From positions 1 to 64,000 of the forward strand of contig CALGSZ010000158.1 in NCBI GenBank assembly GCA_937901745.1: 64,000 bases of DNA, read 5' to 3'. Shown piece by piece: positions 58,876-64,000 of this stretch (position 1 is its first letter; each line of letters starts with the position of its first letter). The notes beneath the pieces are model-generated. The model saw nothing but the letters and a program-made list of their open reading frames with translations, was not told where the DNA came from and ran no database searches. This DNA is from an uncultured Chloroflexota bacterium (GTDB lineage Bacteria; Chloroflexota; Chloroflexia; Thermomicrobiales; UBA6265). The position numbers and the translations under genes are program-made.

Positions 58876-61044
58876 ATGAGCTTTAGCGCCGACGCCGTCC
58901 TTGCATCACAGACGTTCATCAGGCAGTTCAAAGGCCTGCCTCAGGACCACCGGTCGAGTATTTGGAAATGTCTCTGGGAGCTTCGCAAGAACCCGTTCCC
59001 CGATGGCCGGACTAAGGTCAAGTTGAAGCAGTGGAAGCATGACTTGTGGCGCGTTCGATGTGGCCCGTACCGCATCGTCTACCGGTTCGACGCCAATGGC
59101 GTGCACGTCATCGCGGTGGATCGCCGGAAGGATATCTATAAGTGGGACCTCGATTGCCTCGCGCAGCGCAGCGATTGGTGGGGGCTGCCGCTGTCGATAG
59201 CGATTGCTGGCGCGGAGCTCGAGCATGAAGACGACGAGGCGGCGTATGTGCCAGCCGGCGCCGTGCCTGGCGAGGACGGGGCACCGGAGACGCGGCATGA
59301 CGAAGCTGTCGCGATCGACGATATCCTCCCGCGACGGTTGGATGAGGCGTTCCTGCGCCAGCTTGGCGTGCCGCAGCGAGACATCCCGATCCTCGCCGCG
59401 TGCCGGACGCTTGATGACCTGATCGACGCGAAGGTGCCAGAGCCGATCCGGCTACTAGTCTTCGACAATGTGGTGAAGCCGGACTATGACGACGTCGCTG
59501 ATGGGCCGCGGCTCATCGCGCCGCTCGACGACCTGCGTCGCTACGCGGAGGGAGAGCTCGTCACGTTCCTGCTGAAGCTCGACAGCGAGCAGCAGCGATT
59601 CGTGGAGTGGCGGATCGGGACTGGGCCGGCGTTGCTCAAGGGCGGTCCGGGCACCGGCAAGACGGTGATTGCGCTCTACCGGACGCGGGAGGTGCTGCGG
59701 CAGCTGCGGGCGCGGGGGATCGAGCGGCCGCGCATCTTGGTGACGACCTACACCAATTCGCTCGTCAACGCCGCGCATGAGATGCTGCGGGCGCTCCTCC
59801 GGGAAGATGCCGATCTCGTCACGGTGCGCACAGTGGATAGCCTGGTCGCGGAGATTCTGAGAGGCGTCGGCGAGTCGGGGCGGAGCTCTGACGACGGCAT
59901 CGTGCGCGACCAGGTAAACAAGGCGCTACAGCAGCTCGAGAATGGCTCCGCGGAGGACCGGATGCTTGCTCGGTCGATCGCGCACCTTCCTCTGGATTAC
60001 CTCTGCGAGGAGATCGAGCGGGTCATCATCGGCCGTGAGCTGGATACGCTGGAGTCGTTCCTGGTGGAGGAGCGCCGGGGCCGGCGCGTGCGGCTCACGT
60101 CGCAACAGCGGCGGGCGATCTGGCGAGTCATGGAGGTTCGGCGAGAGCTGATGCGCCGCCGGAACCATGCGCCGACCTTCGCGGAGAACCGGCGCCGGGC
60201 GGCGGATCTGGTGCGGTCGGGACGAGGGCCCGAGGCGTACGACGCGGTGATCATTGACGAGGCGCAGGATTTGGATCCGGTCGCAATCCGGATGCTCGTC
60301 GCGCTTTGCAAGCCGTCGGGCGACTTGCTGATCACGGCGGATGGCAACCAATCCATCTATGGCGCCGGGTTCAGCTGGCGGCGAGTCCACGAGGATTTGC
60401 GATTCCGGGGCAAGACGGGCGTGCTGCGCAAGAATTACCGGTCCACGAAGGAGATCGTGGTGGCGGTCACGAGCTATTTGCGCGGCGCGGAAGCGGACAA
60501 CGAGACGATCGCGGAGCTCAACGCGGTGCGGAGAGGACCGCACCCGGTGCTGCGGCGGCTGGGCCCCTCGGCGGCGGAGGCGGACGAGCTCGCGAGGTGG
60601 CTGCGGGAAGCGGCGAAACGCCAGCGAGTTGGGCTGGGTTGCCTGGCGGTGCTGGCGCCGACCAATCAGATCGGCCACGCGATCGCTCAGCAATTGTCTG
60701 ACCGAGGCGTCACGGCGCGGTTCATGTCGAGCGACCAGGTGCAGCTCGAGAACGGCGAGGCGAAGGTGCTGACGTTCCACGCGGCTAAGGGGTTGGAGTT
60801 CCCGGTCGTCGCCGTGGCGGGGCTCTATCCGAATATTGGCTTCCTGGCCAGGCAGTCGGAGAACCCGGAGCACGAGGAAGAGAAGCTGCAGCTCAAGCGA
60901 CGCGTGCTCTATGTGGCGATGGGCCGGGCGATGCGCGAGCTGTGCGTCTTCGCGCCGGCGAATTGCTCGTCGCCTCTCCTGCAAGGCTTCAACGAACAAT
61001 ACTGGCTGGTGCCCGAGGTGGCCGGGGAGAGATCCGCGGCGTAG
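58876..61044 (+). CDS. RelE/ParE-like toxin domain fused to UvrD-type SF1 helicase
   Basis: 722 residues from the ATG at 58876 (GGAAGGAGG six bases upstream). Residues 1-95 match the RelE/ParE fold: FIRQFKGLPQDHRSSIWKCL, a Lys-rich strand around 47-54, LWRVRCGPYRIVYRFDANGV and IAVDRRKDIYKWD. Arg66, Arg83/Arg84 and Tyr88 sit where RelE has its catalytic Arg, Arg and Tyr. A linker of about 140 residues leads to the helicase: Walker A GGPGTGKT (256-263), Walker B VIIDEAQDLDP (Asp461-Glu462), ADGNQSIYG, LRKNYRSTKEI, FHAAKGLEFPVV (634-645) and VLYVAMGRA (677-685), where Gly replaces the usual Thr of motif VI. It should translocate on single-stranded nucleic acid with 3'-5' polarity. No antitoxin gene is adjacent. 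It is convergent with the MFS gene, seven bases apart. Confidence 0.88.
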   Translation: MSFSADAVLASQTFIRQFKGLPQDHRSSIWKCLWELRKNPFPDGRTKVKLKQWKHDLWRVRCGPYRIVYRFDANGVHVIAVDRRKDIYKWDLDCLAQRSDWWGLPLSIAIAGAELEHEDDEAAYVPAGAVPGEDGAPETRHDEAVAIDDILPRRLDEAFLRQLGVPQRDIPILAACRTLDDLIDAKVPEPIRLLVFDNVVKPDYDDVADGPRLIAPLDDLRRYAEGELVTFLLKLDSEQQRFVEWRIGTGPALLKGGPGTGKTVIALYRTREVLRQLRARGIERPRILVTTYTNSLVNAAHEMLRALLREDADLVTVRTVDSLVAEILRGVGESGRSSDDGIVRDQVNKALQQLENGSAEDRMLARSIAHLPLDYLCEEIERVIIGRELDTLESFLVEERRGRRVRLTSQQRRAIWRVMEVRRELMRRRNHAPTFAENRRRAADLVRSGRGPEAYDAVIIDEAQDLDPVAIRMLVALCKPSGDLLITADGNQSIYGAGFSWRRVHEDLRFRGKTGVLRKNYRSTKEIVVAVTSYLRGAEADNETIAELNAVRRGPHPVLRRLGPSAAEADELARWLREAAKRQRVGLGCLAVLAPTNQIGHAIAQQLSDRGVTARFMSSDQVQLENGEAKVLTFHAAKGLEFPVVAVAGLYPNIGFLARQSENPEHEEEKLQLKRRVLYVAMGRAMRELCVFAPANCSSPLLQGFNEQYWLVPEVAGERSAA

Positions 61045-61051
61045 GGGGCGC

Positions 61052-62260
61052 TCACGCGTTCTCGGTGACTGGGACCACGGGCGTGCTGGCCCTGGCGCGG
61101 AGCCGGGTCGCGCGGCGCTGGGCGAGCAGGAGAGCGGGCACGAGTAGAACCGCCAGCACAGTGCCCGCGTCGAGCGGCAGGCTTTCGCGCTGCGCGTAGA
61201 GCGGGCCGGCGACGACCGGCCCGAGGGCGAAGGCGAGCCCACCCGCCATTTCCCCAAGCGCAAACGCTCGCGCCCGGTGCGCGGCCGGGGCCAGATCCCC
61301 AAGCGCGGCGGCGAGCAGTGCCCAGGACGAGAAGAGCCCGCCGCGGAAGAGGAAGGCGACGATCACCAGGACGATTGCCCCGGTGGAGCGGAAGAGGACG
61401 AAGCCGACCGCCGTCAGGCCGACGACGATCGCGACCGCGATGAAGGGCGCACGCTCCAGCCGCGGCACGCGCGCCACCGCCAGGCCCATCGCGGCGGAGC
61501 CGATCGCGCCTGCCGAACTGAGCGACGCGATGGTCGCGGGAGCCATCCCGCGCACATCCTCCAGGAACACTGGCACGAACGAAGCGCCGAGGGAAAGGGC
61601 GAAGACGGCGCTCGGCAGAAATGTGAGGACCAGCCGCACGGCCGGGTCGCTGGCAGCGGCGCGGTAACTGGATGGCTTCTCGCCTTCCTTGGTAGGCGCG
61701 ATCTTCGGCTCTTTGACCCGCGAGAAGAACAAGATCGAGATGATGGTGCAGACGGCGGCGAGGATGAACGCCGCCCGCATGCCCCAGAGGCTGACCAGCG
61801 CCCCAGAGATCAGCGGCGCGATGATGAGGGCGATCGAGGGGCCGACTGAGAAGACCAGCGCGAAGGAGCGCACGCGTTGCTCGCCGCCCAGACCGGCGAC
61901 GAGGGATTGCGCCAGCGGGAAGACGATCTCCCCAACAGCGGTGGCGAGGACCATCACGATCAAGTGGGTCCAATGGGTGGCGAGGGCGGCGGTGACCAGT
62001 CCGGCCGCGGAGATCGAGCGACCGAGCAGGATCGCGCGGCGGTAGCCGAGACGTTCGGCGATGGTGGCTGATGGGATGAGAACGCCGAGGCGCAGGAAGC
62101 CGCTAGCGCCGACCAGCAGGCCAACGACGGCGACCGGCGCGCCCAGCCGCTCGATCCAGAGTGGCCAGATGCTCAAGTAGGAGCCGAACGTGGCCTCCAG
62201 GAACGTGACGGCCCAGAAGATCGTGGCGATCGGTTTCGGAATCCCAAGCCCAAGCCGCAT
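61052..62260 (-). CDS. Major facilitator superfamily transporter
   Basis: 402 residues with about twelve predicted membrane segments. The loop between segments 2 and 3 is LIPSATIAERLGYRRAILLG, matching the family's G-x-x-x-D-R-x-G-R-R/K pattern in altered form (A-E-R-L-G-Y-R-R). The central cytoplasmic loop is RVKEPKIAPTKEGEKPSSYR. The second half contains AFLFRGGLFSSWALLAAALG and RARAFALGEMAGGLAFALGP. It resembles drug or sugar efflux permeases, but no substrate can be assigned. It is divergent from the SDR gene at 62403, with 142 bases between. Confidence 0.88.
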   Translation of the reverse strand: MRLGLGIPKPIATIFWAVTFLEATFGSYLSIWPLWIERLGAPVAVVGLLVGASGFLRLGVLIPSATIAERLGYRRAILLGRSISAAGLVTAALATHWTHLIVMVLATAVGEIVFPLAQSLVAGLGGEQRVRSFALVFSVGPSIALIIAPLISGALVSLWGMRAAFILAAVCTIISILFFSRVKEPKIAPTKEGEKPSSYRAAASDPAVRLVLTFLPSAVFALSLGASFVPVFLEDVRGMAPATIASLSSAGAIGSAAMGLAVARVPRLERAPFIAVAIVVGLTAVGFVLFRSTGAIVLVIVAFLFRGGLFSSWALLAAALGDLAPAAHRARAFALGEMAGGLAFALGPVVAGPLYAQRESLPLDAGTVLAVLLVPALLLAQRRATRLRARASTPVVPVTENA

Positions 62261-62402
62261 GATACCCTCACCCGGCGGGAGTGTAGAGGAGTTGAGATTC
62301 CGGCGCGAGGGTGTCGAAACCTACGGTATGATGCGGCCGCAGGCATGAAGCGCTCGCAGTCGAGCGTGTGTTGGTAGTCGAATGAGCACACGGGGAGGAG
62401 CG

Positions 62403-63209
62403 ATGTTTCGTCCGGACTTACTCGCTGGCAAAGTCGCGGTCGTAACCGGTGCGGGGACGGGAATCGGCGTTGGAATCGGTGAATGGCTGGCAAGGGCGGG
62501 CGCGGCGGTGGCCGCCGGCTACTACGCCAGCGGCTCCGGCGCCGATGCGCTCGCGGCCAGGATCCGAATGGGAGGAGGCCGGGCGTTCTCGCATCCTTGC
62601 GATGTGCGCGACCAGGCGAGTGTGGAGGCGTTCTTTGACCGGGTGATCGAGCAGTTCGGCCGCGTCGACTTCCTTATCAACAATTCCGGGATCACCGAGC
62701 CCAAGCCGCTGCTCGAAATGACGCAAGAGGATTGGGACCGGACGCTGAACATCAATCTGCGCGGCGCCTTCTTCTGCACGCAGCGCGCGGCCAAGGAGAT
62801 GATCCGGCAGGGGAGCGGCGGGCGGATCATCAATCTCAGTTCGGTGCACGGGTTCTCCTCCATGCCGGACCACGCGCACTATGAGGCGAGCAAGGGTGGT
62901 ATCAATCTCTTCACCAAGGCATGCGCCATCGAGCTGGCGCCGTACAACATCCAGGTCAATGCGATCGCGCCGGGAGCGATCGAGGTCGAACGCTATTTCC
63001 GGAACCCGAACTACAATCGCCGCAGCCTCGAGGTGACGATTCCGGCGGGCCGCGTGGGCAGTCCGGACGATATTGGCCCGCTGGCGGTGTTCCTCTGCTC
63101 CGAGGGCGCGAGCTACATCACGGGGCAGATCATCTGGGTTGACGGCGGACTCATCAGCTATATGGGACTCGGGCAGCCGGAGCCGAGGAAGATCGAGCAG
63201 CAGGGCTAA
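62403..63209 (+). CDS. Short-chain dehydrogenase/reductase (SDR)
   Basis: 268 residues from the ATG at 62403 (GGGGAGGAGCG directly upstream). Classical SDR motifs: VAVVTGAGTGIGVGIGEWLA, HPCDVRDQ, FLINNSGITEPKPL (N-N-S-G replacing N-N-A-G), IINLSSVHGF and the catalytic YEASK. The lack of an acidic residue after strand 2 (GYYASGSG) suggests NADP. It resembles glucose-1-dehydrogenase or 3-oxoacyl-ACP-reductase-type SDRs. A TATGAT -10-like hexamer lies at 62327-62332. The M81 gene follows after a perfect 18-pair hairpin, so the two may be cotranscribed. Confidence 0.92.
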   Translation: MFRPDLLAGKVAVVTGAGTGIGVGIGEWLARAGAAVAAGYYASGSGADALAARIRMGGGRAFSHPCDVRDQASVEAFFDRVIEQFGRVDFLINNSGITEPKPLLEMTQEDWDRTLNINLRGAFFCTQRAAKEMIRQGSGGRIINLSSVHGFSSMPDHAHYEASKGGINLFTKACAIELAPYNIQVNAIAPGAIEVERYFRNPNYNRRSLEVTIPAGRVGSPDDIGPLAVFLCSEGASYITGQIIWVDGGLISYMGLGQPEPRKIEQQG

Positions 63210-63212
63210 GGG

Positions 63213-63263
63213 AAGGCTAAGGGGCGAGCGGGAGGCGAGATCCAACGCTCGCCCCTTAGCCTT
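63213..63263 (+). promoter_or_regulatory. Perfect 18-pair intercistronic hairpin
   Basis: AAGGCTAAGGGGCGAGCG (63213-63230) and CGCTCGCCCCTTAGCCTT (63246-63263) pair perfectly around a 15-base loop. It begins four bases after the SDR stop and ends shortly before the ribosome site of the M81 gene. It has no U-run; it may attenuate transcription into the M81 gene or stabilise the SDR mRNA. Confidence 0.65.
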
Positions 63264-63284
63264 CGCTGCCCTCCGGAGGCGCGC

Positions 63285-64000
63285 ATGCGAATCGCTATCG
63301 GCGAGTTTTCCCACGAGACGAATACGCTGTGCGCGGGCCTGACAGAGCTCGCGCACTTCAAGGCTCGGGAATGGTCGGAGGGCGAGGCTCTGCTGCAAGC
63401 GCACACGGGAGTGCGCGACCCGCTGGGCGGGATGATCGCGGCGGCCGAGCGGCTCGGCGTCGAAGTCGTGCCGACGCTGGCGACCTCGACCGAGCCGTCG
63501 GGAACGATCGCGCTGGCGACCTACCAGGCGATCCGGGACGCGCTCTTTGCCGCGATCCGCGCCGCCGGTCCGATCGATGCGCTCTGCCTCTCGCTCCATG
63601 GCGCTGGCACCGTCGAGGGGATGGATGACCTCGAAGGGACGCTGCTGACGGAGCTGCGGGAGGCGTTCGGGCGCGACCTACCAGTGGTCGTCACGCTCGA
63701 TCTGCACGGGCATACGACGCCGGCGATGCTCGAGGGCGCCAATGCGCTCCTCTATTGCCACGAGTACCCGCATATCGACGGCTACGAGCGCGGTCTCGAG
63801 GCGCTGGAACTGGCGGTGAAGATCGTGCGCGGGGAGGCGCGGCCGGTGATGTGGTTGGAGCGGCTGCCGGTGATGATCCCACCCTCGACGACCCGGCATG
63901 GTCCGGCGCGGGCGGTGAACGAACGGTGCTTCGCCTGGGAAGCGCGGCCGGGGATGATCGATTGCGCCTTCGTCCATGGCTTCCCGCACACCGATGTGAC
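63285..64000 (+). CDS. M81-family metallopeptidase/MlrC-like protein (C-terminus beyond window)
   Basis: 238 complete codons are visible from the ATG at 63285, which has GGAGG five bases upstream; the frame is still open at the window end. The start MRIAIGEFSHETNTLC is the family hallmark (G-x-x-x-H-E-T-N-T, metal ligands). Further on come LCLSLHGAGTVEGMDDLEG, VVTLDLHGHTTPAMLEGANA with D-x-H, and LYCHEYPHIDGYERGLEA. Known members include MlrC, linked to microcystin breakdown, and M81 proteins of unknown substrate near amino-acid or amidase genes. With an SDR upstream, degradation of a small amide or sugar derivative is conceivable. Full length is normally near 490-500 residues, so about half is seen. 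Confidence 0.9.
   Translation, partial: MRIAIGEFSHETNTLCAGLTELAHFKAREWSEGEALLQAHTGVRDPLGGMIAAAERLGVEVVPTLATSTEPSGTIALATYQAIRDALFAAIRAAGPIDALCLSLHGAGTVEGMDDLEGTLLTELREAFGRDLPVVVTLDLHGHTTPAMLEGANALLYCHEYPHIDGYERGLEALELAVKIVRGEARPVMWLERLPVMIPPSTTRHGPARAVNERCFAWEARPGMIDCAFVHGFPHTDV

Overview
The window is a high-GC (about two-thirds G+C) stretch of bacterial chromosome carrying about 50 protein genes and no rRNA, tRNA or CRISPR array that I can see. Abundant CUT1-type sugar transporters with twin-arginine signal peptides, PAS/GAF kinases, P-T-P-rich linkers in exported proteins, an LPXTG surface protein and many GTG starts point to Chloroflexota, most likely class Thermomicrobia (Sphaerobacter/Thermomicrobium-like). 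This is an inference from style and content, not from a marker gene.

Layout. 1-9400 holds housekeeping and envelope genes: a cut-off rhodanese, a hotdog thioesterase, an uncharacterised 622-aa protein, DUF983, a cell-wall amidase, a CapA-like protein, small unknowns and threonine dehydratase. 9630-12804 is a CUT1 sugar importer without an ATPase, followed by a very large soluble PAS/GAF histidine kinase (13304-17824). 18063-26460 is a carbohydrate operon: LacI regulator with its own promoter and operator, solute-binding protein, two permeases, a GH38-type alpha-mannosidase and a Gfo/Idh/MocA dehydrogenase. It ends in a strong hairpin facing a convergent LPXTG-protein gene.

41352-27471 (minus strand) is a directon of twelve genes that mixes a ribose-type ABC importer and sugar enzymes (DUF4432/mutarotase-like, SMP-30 lactonase, SDR) with CoA-thioester enzymes (enoyl-CoA hydratase, CaiB/BaiF CoA-transferase, fused two-domain class I CoA-transferase-like protein) and a binding protein without a signal peptide. 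At its head lies a perfect LacI-type palindrome inside a promoter spacer, and in its middle a four-helix-bundle gene framed by inverted GTGCTGAG-type repeats. 43989-51314 is a divergent SorC-regulator/sugar or polyol operon (binding protein, SIS isomerase, two permeases, threitol/erythritol-type dehydrogenase, LLM oxidoreductase) with clear back-to-back promoters and a TGCACA operator cluster.

51359-64000 holds an orphan ABC ATPase, a second LacI regulator, a MoxR-DUF58-DUF4129-HemW run, a RelE-like domain fused to a UvrD-type helicase, an MFS transporter, an SDR and the start of an MlrC/M81 protein cut by the window edge.

The three CUT1 importers lack ATPases and probably share one encoded elsewhere. 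None of the three catabolic sets has a sugar kinase in the window. The most unusual items are the RelE-helicase fusion, the sugar/CoA directon with its operator, and the repeat-framed four-helix-bundle cassette.
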